The notes: generated from the sequence alone by a model not told the origin. A DNA stretch of 64,000 nt from Zunongwangia mangrovi (GCF_900112105.1 NZ_FOKV01000001.1:434001-498000); one strand, 5' to 3'. Numbered from the stretch's first letter, positions 1-10,453 are shown. Translations and numbers: made by a program.

Positions 1-1410
<1,410 letters not shown>

Positions 1411-1453
1411 TTACTGGTTTAGGTTGATTTTTTTATTTTTTCTGAAATACGTA

Positions 1454-1657
1454 TCAACCGCCTTGTGTAGCACGAATAACCAGCACATTATTTCCTTCTT
1501 CCAACAGTGTATGTTCCCACTTAGGTTTAGAAATAATCTCGTTGTTAATCGCAATGGCAATCCCTGAAGGCTTGATCTTAAGCTGCTCCAAAAGTTCATG
1601 AAGCTTTACAGGTTCTTTAAAAGAATGAATTTGGTTGTTTACGTTTACAGTTATCAT
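1454..1657 (-). CDS. thiS: Sulfur carrier protein ThiS
   Basis: Small ubiquitin-fold sulfur carrier for assembly of the thiazole moiety of thiamine. The 67-residue product has the usual ThiS length and ends in the required Gly-Gly (residues 66-67), which is adenylated and thiocarboxylated. The pattern MITVNVNNQ near the start, LHELLEQL, GIAIAINNEII and the final VIRATQGG all fit the family. It is the first gene after the TPP riboswitch and precedes thiC. An overlapping frame on the same strand (1411-1599) lacks any family signature and is a shadow. Confidence 0.95.
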   Translation of the reverse strand: MITVNVNNQIHSFKEPVKLHELLEQLKIKPSGIAIAINNEIISKPKWEHTLLEEGNNVLVIRATQGG

Positions 1658-1844
1658 ATCCTTAGATTTTTAATAGCTGTAAACCAAGGGGAATTGTCCC
1701 TGAAGAAAAGTGAATAAATCTCGTGGCCTTTCCACGAACCAGGAATCAAATTTTAGTTTTTTTATTCTGAAGACAAGTCTTAAATTCAGAATAAATTTAT
1801 AGCACTTAGCCTAATATTGACCAAAATCGATTCAAAGTTTTCGT

Positions 1845-1922
1845 ACTTTTTCCTTCGCAGATGCTAATCTGGATCAGGTTCAAAGGGTGTTATCTCAGCC
1901 AAATTTAATTGGCACCCCTAAA
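1845..1922 (-). promoter_or_regulatory. TPP riboswitch (THI element)
   Basis: Read on the reverse strand the segment shows the THI-box core in order: GGGGTGCC at the 5' side, CTGAGA, ACCCTTTGAACCTGATC, then a GGATTAGCATCTGCGAAGGA-like 3' part. These are the conserved thiamine pyrophosphate-binding strands. It lies about 190 nt upstream of thiS. Two small hairpins follow it (around 1721-1737 and 1687-1701). Neither has a convincing U-tract, so the expression platform may act on translation or by a less obvious terminator. Confidence 0.95.
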
Positions 1923-1933
1923 GTTTACACTTT

Positions 1934-1941
1934 CAAAGTTA
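1934..1941 (-). promoter_or_regulatory. Putative -7 box for thiS-thiC
   Basis: TAACTTTG on the reverse strand matches the Bacteroidetes -7 consensus TAnnTTTG exactly. It lies about 12 nt before the first paired bases of the TPP riboswitch, where a start site would be expected. A T-run about 19 nt upstream could serve as a weak -33 box. Confidence 0.6.
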
Positions 1942-2005
1942 ACTGAAAATTTTCGGGATAAAAAAATGCTGAAGCCTTAATCTTCAAAATTGATTACACT
2001 TTTAA

Positions 2006-2013
2006 TACCTTTG
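2006..2013 (+). promoter_or_regulatory. Putative -7 box for queD
   Basis: TACCTTTG fits the TAnnTTTG consensus and lies about 100 nt upstream of queD, divergent from the thiS promoter. I see no good -33 TTTG at the expected distance. Confidence 0.45.
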
Positions 2014-2111
2014 CTTCAAAATAATTCCTAAAAATCCTGAGTCGATTTTATACAATTTCGGCCTAGATTTTAAGGGAATTAAAATATACACGGCACACAT
2101 AAAATTTGGGT

Positions 2112-2561
2112 ATGGCAAAGATTAGGATCACCAAGCAATTTTCTTTTGAAACAGGACACGCGCTTTACGGCTACGACGGTAAATGTCGCAATGTTCATGG
2201 CCATAGCTATAAACTTAGCGTGACCGTTATTGGAGAGCCTATCGCAGATACTGAAAATGTAAAATATGGTATGGTGATCGATTTTGGCGACCTAAAAAAG
2301 ATCGTAAAGTCTGAAATTGTAGACCAGTTTGATCATGCTACCGTTTTTAACCAAAACACGCCACACCTGGAGCTTGCTAAAGAATTGCAGGATCGTGGGC
2401 ATCATGTGATTTTAGTGGATTATCAACCTACCAGTGAAAATATGGTAATCGATTTTGCTGAAAAAATAAATAAACATTTACCAGATCATATAAAACTGCA
2501 TTCATTAAAACTCCAGGAAACTGAAACCAGTTTTGCTGAATGGTACGCCAGCGATAACTAA
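2112..2561 (+). CDS. queD: 6-carboxy-5,6,7,8-tetrahydropterin synthase (QueD/PTPS family)
   Basis: Converts dihydroneopterin triphosphate to carboxytetrahydropterin in the queuosine/7-deazaguanine pathway. The zinc-binding histidines appear as FETGHALYG and CRNVHGHSYKL. The catalytic pattern continues with GMVIDFGDLK, FDHATVFN and PTSENMVI, and a late glutamate in LQETETS. Length (149 residues) fits bacterial QueD rather than eukaryotic PTPS. I chose ATG at 2112; the frame opens two codons earlier at a TTG (2106), but ATGGCAAAG gives the usual short N-terminus. Other queuosine genes are not in the window. Confidence 0.9.
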   Translation: MAKIRITKQFSFETGHALYGYDGKCRNVHGHSYKLSVTVIGEPIADTENVKYGMVIDFGDLKKIVKSEIVDQFDHATVFNQNTPHLELAKELQDRGHHVILVDYQPTSENMVIDFAEKINKHLPDHIKLHSLKLQETETSFAEWYASDN

Positions 2562-2612
2562 GATTATCGATTTTTAGACCATATTTTTCATTTCTAAAAG
2601 CATCAATTAAAA

Positions 2613-2990
2613 GTGAATCCAAGTGTTCTTGCCATTATTCTCGTTGTACTTTTGGGCTCTTATTTTGTGCTCAAGAATTTCAAAAATAGCAACACAGATC
2701 ATTCGCTAAAGGGAAAGAATATTAGTCAGTTTCAAATCTTAGATGTTCGTACTCCCAAAGAATTTAGGCAGGGACATATTAAAAATGCTACTAATTTTCC
2801 GCTTAGCGATATCAATTCAGAAAATCTAAAAAAGCTGGATAAAGAGCTTAATTATATTACCTATTGTGCTCATGGATTGCGTAGCATAAAAGCCAGTAAG
2901 ATCTTAAAAGAAAATGATTTTAAGGTCACCAATGGCGGCTCGATTAAAGATCTTCAGAAATTAATGGCTTATTCAGAAAAAAGAAACTAA
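2613..2990 (+). CDS. Membrane-anchored rhodanese-like protein
   Basis: Single-domain rhodanese of 125 residues. It starts with a hydrophobic segment (about residues 5-21) that should anchor it in the inner membrane. The domain shows LDVRTPKEFRQGHIKNATNFP and the active-site loop YCAHGLRS with Cys85, which would carry a persulfide, then a C-terminal NGGSIKDL. The start is a GTG at 2613; no ATG is available before the membrane segment. It follows queD by about 50 nt on the same strand and may be cotranscribed. The sulfur acceptor is unknown. Confidence 0.8.
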   Translation: MNPSVLAIILVVLLGSYFVLKNFKNSNTDHSLKGKNISQFQILDVRTPKEFRQGHIKNATNFPLSDINSENLKKLDKELNYITYCAHGLRSIKASKILKENDFKVTNGGSIKDLQKLMAYSEKRN

Positions 2991-3039
2991 TCGCGCTTTG
3001 CAAGTTTCTGTTAACTTTGCAAAAGTTAAGCAACGACCA

Positions 3040-3801
3040 ATGACCATTCCCGAAGGAAAGAAAGTATATTTTAGCAGTGATAATCACCTGGGCGCTCCTA
3101 CAAAAGAGGCTAGTAACCCCAGAGAAGCGATATTTGTTAAGTGGCTGGATGAGATTAAACACGATGCCGCTGCAATCTTTTTACTAGGCGATCTTTTCGA
3201 TTTTTGGTTTGAATATAAACATGCCGTTCCAAAAGGTTTTGTTCGAGTGATGGGAAAACTGGCCGAACTTAAAGACAGCGGAATTCCTATTTATTTTTTC
3301 GTCGGAAATCACGATTTATGGATGGAGAATTATTTTGAAGAAGAACTGAATATTCCCACGTATCGCCGTCCGCAGGAATTCGAATTTAACGGAAAGAACT
3401 TTTTAATTGGTCACGGTGATGGATTAGGTCCCGGAGATCACGGCTATAAGCGAATGAAAAAAGTTTTTACCAATCCTTTTGCAAAATGGCTTTACCGATG
3501 GCTTCATCCCGATCTTGGAATACCTTTAGCGCAATATTTTTCAGTAAAAAACAAACTGATTTCTGGCGACGAAGATGCAAAGTTTTTAGGTGAAGACAAC
3601 GAATGGTTAATCCAGTATTGCAAACGAAAACTGGAAACTAAACATTATGATTACTTTCTTTTTGGCCACCGCCATTTACCTATGGAAATTAAGCTGAAAG
3701 AAAATTCGAAATACATCAACACCGGCGATTGGATCACACATTACACTTATGCTGAATTTGACGGAAAGGATCTACACTTGAAGAAGTTGAAGGAGCAGTA
3801 A
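3040..3801 (+). CDS. UDP-2,3-diacylglucosamine diphosphatase-like metallophosphoesterase (LpxH family)
   Basis: Calcineurin-like metallophosphoesterase of 253 residues. The metal-binding motifs run in order: SSDNHLG, GDLFDFWFEY, VGNHDLW, a histidine-rich IGHGDGLGPGDHGYKRMK block, and GHRHLP near the C-terminus. This arrangement is that of LpxH-type enzymes that cleave UDP-diacylglucosamine in lipid A synthesis at the inner-membrane face. No other lpx gene is nearby, so the substrate is inferred from family only. The frame can be extended to a TTG at 2998, but ATG at 3040 (MTIPEGKKVYF) places the first motif at the normal distance. Confidence 0.85.
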   Translation: MTIPEGKKVYFSSDNHLGAPTKEASNPREAIFVKWLDEIKHDAAAIFLLGDLFDFWFEYKHAVPKGFVRVMGKLAELKDSGIPIYFFVGNHDLWMENYFEEELNIPTYRRPQEFEFNGKNFLIGHGDGLGPGDHGYKRMKKVFTNPFAKWLYRWLHPDLGIPLAQYFSVKNKLISGDEDAKFLGEDNEWLIQYCKRKLETKHYDYFLFGHRHLPMEIKLKENSKYINTGDWITHYTYAEFDGKDLHLKKLKEQ

Positions 3802-3810
3802 GCAGTTTAC

Positions 3811-3905
3811 AGTTGGCAGTCTCAGTTGGCAGTCTCAGTTGGCAGTTGGTAGTCTCAGTCAGCAGTTTTCAAGAAACAATTTTCAATGGGCTTTGAGGCA
3901 TTAGC
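3811..3905. repeat. 13-nt tandem repeats plus first copy of a 39-nt direct repeat
   Basis: GTTGGCAGTCTCA is repeated in tandem from about 3812 with degenerate copies to about 3860. Positions 3867-3905 are identical base for base to 4498-4536. The same GGCAGT/CTCAG words recur at 49402-49445 behind the tolC-like gene. The stretch sits between the lpxH-like gene and a small lipoprotein gene. Confidence 0.8.
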
Positions 3906-4036
3906 GTTTAGCGATCAGCTTTTAGCTTGACAAACGTTGGTTTAATTTGTTATCTCTCCGATTCAGCTAGCCTAAAAATATTACCTACGCAAAAGCAACC
4001 TAAAGTGGATTTCAGTATCTTTAAAAAAAGATAAAT

Positions 4037-4480
4037 ATGTCTGCTTTAAAATTAGCTTCGCTATTATTTTTTATTTTTCTATTTTCTGGATGTTCCAGTG
4101 ACGATGCTGAGGTAGTAATTGATAACCTGTCTTATGAAATCATTTTTGAGAGCCAGCTAAGCTATTCCAGAGGAGAAAAAATACCTAAACAATATAAGGT
4201 TTTTACAGATCGGGAAGACTGGTTAGACTTTATTCCAACTATTGAAGAGGTAAATCCAGATCGAGCAGAAAACTTAGAAAACATAGATTTCGATTTTACC
4301 AATGCGAATTTAATTATCGTAGTTGGTGAATTTTATAATTCCTGCTGTACCAAGATCACGATAAATCAGGTTTATAAAAGAAGTGGTAATATCATCGTAG
4401 ATTTTGAAGAAAGCGAACCTGGAGATGCAGGTGCTTTGAGTCAGACTTATTTATTACTAAAGACTCAGAAGCAGAATTAG
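4037..4480 (+). CDS. Small lipoprotein of unknown function
   Basis: A 147-residue protein with a lipoprotein signal: hydrophobic stretch LLFFIFLFSG followed by Cys19 in a lipobox, then SSDDAE, so it is probably exported and acylated. The mature part is acidic, contains a Cys-Cys pair (NSCCTKI) and a FTDREDWLDF segment. I do not recognise a family. The gene lies between two identical 39-nt direct repeats (3867-3905 and 4498-4536), and its last codons run into the AGTCTCAG repeat zone. The C-terminus may therefore be altered relative to an ancestral protein. Confidence 0.65.
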   Translation: MSALKLASLLFFIFLFSGCSSDDAEVVIDNLSYEIIFESQLSYSRGEKIPKQYKVFTDREDWLDFIPTIEEVNPDRAENLENIDFDFTNANLIIVVGEFYNSCCTKITINQVYKRSGNIIVDFEESEPGDAGALSQTYLLLKTQKQN

Positions 4481-4497
4481 CAGTCTCAGTTTGCAGC

Positions 4498-4690
4498 TTT
4501 CAAGAAACAATTTTCAATGGGCTTTGAGGCATTAGCTTTCTGCTTGAAAGTTTTAAAATTTTAGGTCGAAACTATCAAATCTTGGATATTATTCTTTTAA
4601 AATCTGAATTCTGACTAAGATTCACTTCTCGATAAAATTGCTCCTAAACTCACAATCACTCGAAGTCAAAGGTTTCTCAATTCAAAATTT
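4498..4690. repeat. Second 39-nt repeat copy and first copy of a ~45-nt repeat
   Basis: 4498-4536 repeats 3867-3905 exactly. 4621-4666 (CACTTCTCGATAAAATTGCT and on) recurs at 5402-5445 with near identity. Weaker similarity spans roughly 4571-4690 against 5348-5470, so two diverged copies of about 110 nt or more flank the gene at 4747-5109. I see no gene in this stretch. Confidence 0.75.
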
Positions 4691-4746
4691 AGCATTCAAC
4701 ATAAAGCATGTAATCTCTAGATTCTAACATCTAATTGCAAAGCAGT

Positions 4747-5109
4747 TTAATTTTTAGATTCGAATTCTAAGTAATAATGAAGTCTCATTTTGAAAATCGT
4801 GCCTTCCACAAGGTCGCAGATCTCGTTTAATTCGAAAGCATTTACAGCAAAATCCATTTTCTGAAGAGGAGATTTAAGCAAAATATCACGTTCACAAATC
4901 TCTGAACTAACACATCGAGAACAGTTAGGATTACGATGTTTAGCAATCTGAATATTTTCTGAAAAGAGTACAACTTCTTCCGGTAGTAAATAGAACCCCA
5001 TGTCTTTAAAAACTAGTTGAACTCGGTTTTCACTAGTATTAGCTATTCCGTTTTTCCATTTAAAAGATATTCCGGTGTCGTTGTGGTAAATAATATCTAC
5101 ATCTTCCAT
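4747..5109 (-). CDS. Hypothetical protein with a cysteine cluster
   Basis: A 120-residue soluble protein with no signal peptide or membrane segment. It has a compact cysteine group, NCSRCVSSEIC (around residues 60-70), which could bind metal, and an acidic, aromatic N-terminal half. I do not recognise the family. It stands alone between two copies of a degenerate intergenic repeat and reads opposite to its left neighbour. Codon use looks like that of its neighbours and the frame is clean, so I take it as a real gene. Confidence 0.6.
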   Translation of the reverse strand: MEDVDIIYHNDTGISFKWKNGIANTSENRVQLVFKDMGFYLLPEEVVLFSENIQIAKHRNPNCSRCVSSEICERDILLKSPLQKMDFAVNAFELNEICDLVEGTIFKMRLHYYLEFESKN

Positions 5110-5266
5110 ACTTCGGTTTTAAGCAGGTTTCTTTCAAAGATAAGAATATTATTTAAAATGAGTCTAAATTAAGAAGAGTTTAGAGTTTACGGTTGACAGT
5201 TTACAGAGATTTTAGCCATTAGCTTTAGCTATCATAATGATTTTGACTTCTGTTTAGTAAAAGACT

Positions 5267-5470
5267 GTCATCTCGCCCGGCAGGGTCGAAATGACGACTT
5301 TTTTAGCTGTAGCTTTTCAATCTGATTCGGTCAAATTTAAGTTTAAAGCTATCGAATCTTGAGTTTTATTCCTTTTAAAAATCTGAATTCTAACTAAAAT
5401 CCACTTCTCGATAAAATTGCTCCTAAACTCACAATCACTCGAAGTGACAGGTTTTTGCATTCAACATACG
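5267..5470. repeat. Short GTCAT...ATGAC palindrome and second ~45-nt repeat copy
   Basis: 5267-5295 begins GTCATCTCG and ends CGAAATGAC, a 29-nt compact version of the large palindromes at 49.5-50.3 kb. 5402-5445 duplicates 4623-4666. The whole gap 5110-5545 (436 nt) holds only such low-complexity repeats; I see no gene or RNA in it. Confidence 0.7.
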
Positions 5471-5545
5471 TAGCATCTATAATCTATTCTCTCTAGTCTA
5501 ATTTCTAATTCCCAACATCTAAAAGCGAAGCGATCTAAAATCTAA

Positions 5546-7246
5546 CTACTCCTTGATATCCTTAAATCTTAACTGTAAAGAAACATTTCCGTTCCATTCG
5601 TTTTCGTCTATAGAATATACGGCACTAAAGCTTTTTTTATCTTTTATAATATCCAGTTTCTCGCCAAGATTAAAGCCAATCACATTGAAAGAAGACTTGT
5701 TTTCAAGCTGTGTTACTCGGCACTTTAAATGTGTTTCTTCCTTACCCACACATTTCCCAAAACCAGAATCGGTTAAATTTCGAGACATAAAAACGGGAGA
5801 CATATTTCCCGGGCCAAAAGGAGCAAATTGCTTCAGGATTCGCCAAAATTTAGGCGTGATTTCATCTAATTCCAGTTCAGCATCAATACTAATTTCCGGA
5901 GTGAGTAATTTCCTGTCGATGGTTTCAGTAACAACTTCTTCGAACTTCCTTTTAAAATTTTCATATTCTTCTTCTTTGATCGTTAAGCCCGCTGCGTACA
6001 TATGCCCACCAAATTGCTCGATATGATCCTGGCAGGCTTCTAAAGCATTGTACACATCGAAACCTTTTACAGATCTTGCCGAGGCTGCCAACTTATCTCC
6101 GCTTTTCGTAAAAACCAAAGTCGGGCGATAATAAGTTTCTGTCAACCGGCTAGCCACAATCCCAATAACTCCTTTATGCCAATGGTCGGCGTAAACAACA
6201 GTACTTAATCGCTCCTGTTCTTTTAACTCTTCAATTTGCACCAAAGCTTCAGCAGTGATCGATTTATCAGCATCTTTTCGGCTGGCGTTGTGATGTTCAA
6301 TTTCAGAAGCGAATTGTTGTGCTTGCTCCTCGTTTTCTTCCGTAAGTAACTCAACCGCATGCAAACCATGCTTCATTCTTCCGGCAGCATTTATTCGTGG
6401 AGCAATAACGAAAACAACATCGGTAATAGTGATGGTCTCTTTTTTAAGCTGACTCAATATCGCTTTAAATCCCTGACGTGGCGCCACATTGATCACGTGC
6501 AAACCATGATAGGCTAAAATTCGGTTTTCACCGGTAATAGGGACAATATCGGCACCAATTGCAGTCGCCACCAAATCTAAATAAGGCAGCAAGACTTCGA
6601 TGGTATCACCTCGTTTTTCAGCCAACGCCTGAATCAATTTAAAACCTACACCGCAACCACATAATTCTTTATAAGGATATTCGCAATCTTCCCGTTTTGG
6701 ATCTAGAACGGCAACAGCTTCAGGAATATTAGCTCCCGGGCGGTGGTGATCGCAAATCACAAAATCGATTCCTTTTTCCTTGGCGTAAGCTACTTTATCG
6801 ATGGCTTTAATTCCGCAGTCTAAAGCAATGATCAGGCTAATATCATTATCGGCCGCAAAATCGATTCCCTGATAAGAAACTCCGTATCCCTCGTTATATC
6901 GATCTGGAATATAAGTTGCGACATTTGGATAGCGGGTTTTTAGGTAGGACGACATCAAGGCCACGCTGGTGGTTCCATCTACATCATAATCGCCATAAAC
7001 CATAATATTTTCTTCAACAGCCAAGGCTTTTTCGATTCTGGCTACGGCCTTATCCATATCTTTCATCAAATATGGATCGTGAAGATCTTTAAGATTTGGC
7101 CTAAAAAACTTCTTGGCTTCCTCGAAAGTCGTAATATCACGTTGCGCTAGGAGTTTCGCAATAGGTTTTTCTACGCCCAAAGATTGCATCAAAGAATTTA
7201 CAATTTCGGGATTGGGATTTGGTTTAATGGTCCAGCGGGTATTCAT
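5546..7246 (-). CDS. recJ: Single-stranded-DNA-specific exonuclease RecJ
   Basis: 5'-3' single-strand exonuclease of recombination and mismatch repair. The DHH-family motifs are complete: YGDYDVDG (residues 84-91), the aspartate in ALDCGIKAID, CDHHRPG (DHH at 166-168), CGVGFKL, and the DHHA1-type part with ARSVKGFDV and FGGHMYAAGL. A C-terminal OB-like segment follows. Length 566 is typical for Bacteroidetes RecJ. It is monocistronic or first in a leftward unit, preceded by the HopJ-family gene 83 nt upstream on the same strand. Confidence 0.95.
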   Translation of the reverse strand: MNTRWTIKPNPNPEIVNSLMQSLGVEKPIAKLLAQRDITTFEEAKKFFRPNLKDLHDPYLMKDMDKAVARIEKALAVEENIMVYGDYDVDGTTSVALMSSYLKTRYPNVATYIPDRYNEGYGVSYQGIDFAADNDISLIIALDCGIKAIDKVAYAKEKGIDFVICDHHRPGANIPEAVAVLDPKREDCEYPYKELCGCGVGFKLIQALAEKRGDTIEVLLPYLDLVATAIGADIVPITGENRILAYHGLHVINVAPRQGFKAILSQLKKETITITDVVFVIAPRINAAGRMKHGLHAVELLTEENEEQAQQFASEIEHHNASRKDADKSITAEALVQIEELKEQERLSTVVYADHWHKGVIGIVASRLTETYYRPTLVFTKSGDKLAASARSVKGFDVYNALEACQDHIEQFGGHMYAAGLTIKEEEYENFKRKFEEVVTETIDRKLLTPEISIDAELELDEITPKFWRILKQFAPFGPGNMSPVFMSRNLTDSGFGKCVGKEETHLKCRVTQLENKSSFNVIGFNLGEKLDIIKDKKSFSAVYSIDENEWNGNVSLQLRFKDIKE

Positions 7247-7329
7247 CTACATTTATCTTCTTTACACACAAAAATTACCTGAAAATCAATATAATTCAGG
7301 AAATACTATCGACTTAAATTACAAAGAAA

Positions 7330-7677
7330 TTACTTTACAGGCTGCAAAGCTTCAGAATCAAAAGCGATTCCGCTCCAGCCGGTTTTCATAAAATTTCGAA
7401 TATTTTGGTGACTATCACCTTCAGGATCATTTAAAACACCTTCAAAATAATGCTCTGCAAAAAGCGCTAAAGTCGTCTCCTTACTAAGTTCTTTGAGTAA
7501 TCCTAAAGCAAAGATTTTGCAGCTTCCGTTGTTGGTGCCGGCTTCGTTATAAATTTCTCCGTTCTTAAAAGAGGCTGGCGAAAATTGATAATATTCGTCG
7601 ATCAAAGCCATAGTTTGCTTAAAATCTGCAGATTTTGGATTGGATTTTACCTGTTCTAAATAGTCTTGAAGTGTCAT
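7330..7677 (-). CDS. HopJ type III effector-family protein
   Basis: A 115-residue cytoplasmic protein with the family hallmarks: an N-terminal helix LQDYLEQV, FSPASFKNGEIYNEAGTNNGSCKIFAL, and the C-terminal GDSHQNIRNFMKTGWSGIAF. The family name comes from a Pseudomonas effector, but homologues are widespread in free-living bacteria and there is no secretion system here, so effector function should not be assumed. It reads toward recJ, and its start lies 77 nt from the divergent adenine deaminase gene. Confidence 0.8.
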   Translation of the reverse strand: MTLQDYLEQVKSNPKSADFKQTMALIDEYYQFSPASFKNGEIYNEAGTNNGSCKIFALGLLKELSKETTLALFAEHYFEGVLNDPEGDSHQNIRNFMKTGWSGIAFDSEALQPVK

Positions 7678-7754
7678 GATCTTATGTTTATAAAGTCGCT
7701 AAAATATAAGTTCCCAATTTAATTTGTTACTTTCAACATCCAATAAATTTACAA

Positions 7755-9377
7755 ATGAAGATCGTAAAAGGACAACTGGTTGATATCGAGAACCAACGGA
7801 TTTTTTCTGCGGAAGTTCACATCGAAAATAAAAAGATCGTCAAAATTAAAGAATCTCAGCATAACGAAAAACAGTTTCTTATGCCCGGATTTATTGATGC
7901 TCATATTCATATAGAAAGTTCGATGCTTGTTCCTTCAGAATTTGCTCGTGTAGCCAGTATTCACGGCACAGTGGGTACAGTTTCAGATCCGCATGAAATT
8001 GCCAATGTTCTTGGTATCAACGGTGTAAATTTTATGATCGAAAATGGTAAAAAAGTCCCTTTAAAATTTCATTTTGGAGCTCCAAGTTGTGTGCCGGCGA
8101 CCACTTTTGAAACTGCCGGAGCGATTATCGATGCTGAAGCGATTAAAGAACTAATGCAATCTCCTGATATTTTTTATCTGGCAGAAATGATGAATTATCC
8201 CGGAGTTTTATATGACGATGCTGAAGTGCTCGAGAAAATAAAATGGGCGCAGCATTTTAAAAAACCTGTAGATGGCCACGCACCAGGTCTTCGCGGAAAA
8301 GATGCCGAGAAATATGCAAAAGCGGGTATTAGTACAGATCACGAATGTTTTACCTACGATGAAGCTAAAGAAAAGTTAGACCTTGGGATGAAAGTGATTG
8401 TAAGAGAAGGTAGCGCTGCTAAAAACTTTGAAGCGCTTATCGATCTTTTACCCGATCATTATCAAAATATGATGTTTTGTTCAGACGACAAGCATCCAGA
8501 CGATCTGGTTCTAGGACATATTAATCAGCTTTGTGAACGTGCGGTTGCCAAAGGAATGGATGTTTTTAAAGTTTTGCAGGCGGCATGTATAAACCCGGTT
8601 AAACATTATAATTTGAATATTGGTTTGCTGAAAGAAGGTGATGCAGCCGATTTTATTTTGGTTGAAAATCTGACCAATTTTAAAGTTCTGGCGACTTATA
8701 TCGACGGAGAAATCGTTGCTGAAAATGATGAATCTCATATCCCTTCAGTCGAATTTAAAACGCCTAATAATTTTAATATTTCTGAAAAATCTCCTGAAAA
8801 TTTTAAACTTGAAGCCTCGACAGATCTGATTAGAGTGATCGAAGCTTTGGATGGTGAGTTAATTTCTAACGAGATCGAAGCCAAAGCTATTTTAAAAAAT
8901 GGCTCACTTTCATCGAATATCGACCAGGATATTTTAAAGATTTCAGTAGTAAATCGCTATGAAAACAAAGCGCCTTCCATAGCATTTATAAAAAATTTCG
9001 GACTCAAAAAAGGAGCGATCGCCAGCTCGGTTGGGCACGATTCTCATAATATTATCGCTGTGGGAACCAGCGACGAAGAAATTTGCAATGCGGTTAACCT
9101 CATCATCAAAAACAAAGGAGGAATTTGTACGGTAAACAACGAAAATAAAAAATCTTTACCACTGCCTGTGGCGGGAATTATAAGTGATAAAGATGCCTGG
9201 GAAACCGGAAAATTATATCAGGAAATCGATAAAATGGCCAAAGAATTAGGAAGCACTTTAAAAGCACCGTTTATGACCTTATCATTTATGGCTTTATTGG
9301 TGATCCCAGACCTAAAATTATCTGATAAAGGCCTGTTTAGCGGTAAAAAATTTGAGTTCGTAAATATCTTAAAATAA
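7755..9377 (+). CDS. ade: Adenine deaminase
   Basis: Metal-dependent amidohydrolase that deaminates adenine to hypoxanthine in purine salvage. [15 protein letters not shown] gives the HxH metal site. [11 protein letters not shown], the carboxylate-rich [24 protein letters not shown] and [11 protein letters not shown] follow in the order of the Ade family. The C-terminal domain has [13 protein letters not shown]. Length 540 is normal. It is divergent from the HopJ-family gene; the 77-nt gap must hold both promoters, and TTAATTTG there is one base off the -7 consensus. Confidence 0.95.
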   Translation: MKIVKGQLVDIENQRIFSAEVHIENKKIVKIKESQHNEKQFLMPGFIDAHIHIESSMLVPSEFARVASIHGTVGTVSDPHEIANVLGINGVNFMIENGKKVPLKFHFGAPSCVPATTFETAGAIIDAEAIKELMQSPDIFYLAEMMNYPGVLYDDAEVLEKIKWAQHFKKPVDGHAPGLRGKDAEKYAKAGISTDHECFTYDEAKEKLDLGMKVIVREGSAAKNFEALIDLLPDHYQNMMFCSDDKHPDDLVLGHINQLCERAVAKGMDVFKVLQAACINPVKHYNLNIGLLKEGDAADFILVENLTNFKVLATYIDGEIVAENDESHIPSVEFKTPNNFNISEKSPENFKLEASTDLIRVIEALDGELISNEIEAKAILKNGSLSSNIDQDILKISVVNRYENKAPSIAFIKNFGLKKGAIASSVGHDSHNIIAVGTSDEEICNAVNLIIKNKGGICTVNNENKKSLPLPVAGIISDKDAWETGKLYQEIDKMAKELGSTLKAPFMTLSFMALLVIPDLKLSDKGLFSGKKFEFVNILK

Positions 9378-9424
9378 ACGCGCAACCTTTTTTAGCTTTT
9401 CGCATCTATCTGGAAAACAACATC

Positions 9425-9889
9425 ATGAAAAAATTAAGCTTTCTCCTGCTGATGTTTTCGGTATTTTTATTTTCTTCCTGTGAAGATGATCACGAAGACG
9501 ACATTGTTTGTTGCACCATTTATGATTATGAGATTTTTATCCTGCCTGAAAATGCTGATGGTGAAAATCTAATTGAAACCGGTGCGATCACTACTGAAAA
9601 TGTAAAACTTTATTATCAGAATGACGGAAATTGGATATCTTCCAATAATATTGCTTTCATTGAAGATTCAGAAGGGCAAGATATATTACGAATTTTTGCC
9701 AGTGATAAGCTCGATGAAAACGATCGATCTGAAACCCGACTGGTAATCGACGGTGTTGAAGAATTTTTAACTACTGAATTTAATACTGAAAACGGTGCGA
9801 TTATCACCAAAATCTGGCTAAACGAGGAAGTTGTTTTTGATACCAGTTCAGAAAATGAAAATGGCAATTTAATCGAAATCACCTTATAA
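9425..9889 (+). CDS. Small acidic lipoprotein of unknown function
   Basis: A 154-residue protein with a clear lipoprotein signal: MKKLSFLLLMFSVFLFSSC with the acylated Cys at 19, followed by an acidic EDDHEDD spacer typical of flavobacterial surface lipoproteins. A Cys-Cys pair follows at VCCTIYD. The remainder is beta-rich in appearance with no motif I recognise. It follows ade by 47 nt and may be cotranscribed; its 3' end overlaps the convergent glycosylase gene by 6 nt. Confidence 0.7.
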   Translation: MKKLSFLLLMFSVFLFSSCEDDHEDDIVCCTIYDYEIFILPENADGENLIETGAITTENVKLYYQNDGNWISSNNIAFIEDSEGQDILRIFASDKLDENDRSETRLVIDGVEEFLTTEFNTENGAIITKIWLNEEVVFDTSSENENGNLIEITL

Positions 9890-10453
9890 GATCTTCCTGA
9901 CCAGTTGCTGAACTTCAGGAATCATTTTTTCCTCGAACCAGGGATTCTTTATTCGCCAAAATCGGTTTACCGGTGATGGATGTGGCAGCGGTAAAAATTC
10001 CGGTAGAAAATCATCGAAATTCGATACTTTTTCGGTTAAATTTTTATGCTTCGACTTTGGCAAATAATAGCTGGAAGCATACGAACCGATCAAGATCTTA
10101 AGCTTTACATTTTCTAATTTTTCAAAAACCTGATGATGCCAAAGTGGGGCACATTCTTTTCTTGGCGGCAAATCTCCGGTTTTCGCTTTCCCGGGATAAC
10201 AAAAACCCATTGGCAAAATGGCAAAATTGGCTGGATCGTAAAAGGTTTCATCATCTACATCCAGCCATTCTCGTAATTTCTTACCACTTTGATCTTTCCA
10301 GGCAATTCCAGACTCATGTACAACCCTTCCCGGCGCCTGGCTAATCAAAATGATCTTTGAATTTTTTACAGCTTCGATAATTGGGCGCGGCCCTAATGGT
10401 AGATGCTCCCGGCAAACATCGCAAGCGCGTATTTCCTTAAGCAGATCCTGCAT
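9884..10453 (-). CDS. Uracil-DNA glycosylase family protein
   Basis: A 189-residue member of the uracil-DNA glycosylase superfamily. It starts with a CxxC (ACDVC) element. Motif 1 is SQAPGRVVHESG, continuing into the QSGKKLREWL stretch, and the DNA-binding motif 2 is LPHPSPVNRFW, with the His-Pro-Ser core. Only CxxC is visible where iron-sulfur family 4/5 enzymes have four cysteines, so the cluster is doubtful. It starts where rsmI stops (one-base overlap), so the two are translationally coupled. Confidence 0.85.
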   Translation of the reverse strand: MQDLLKEIRACDVCREHLPLGPRPIIEAVKNSKIILISQAPGRVVHESGIAWKDQSGKKLREWLDVDDETFYDPANFAILPMGFCYPGKAKTGDLPPRKECAPLWHHQVFEKLENVKLKILIGSYASSYYLPKSKHKNLTEKVSNFDDFLPEFLPLPHPSPVNRFWRIKNPWFEEKMIPEVQQLVRKIL

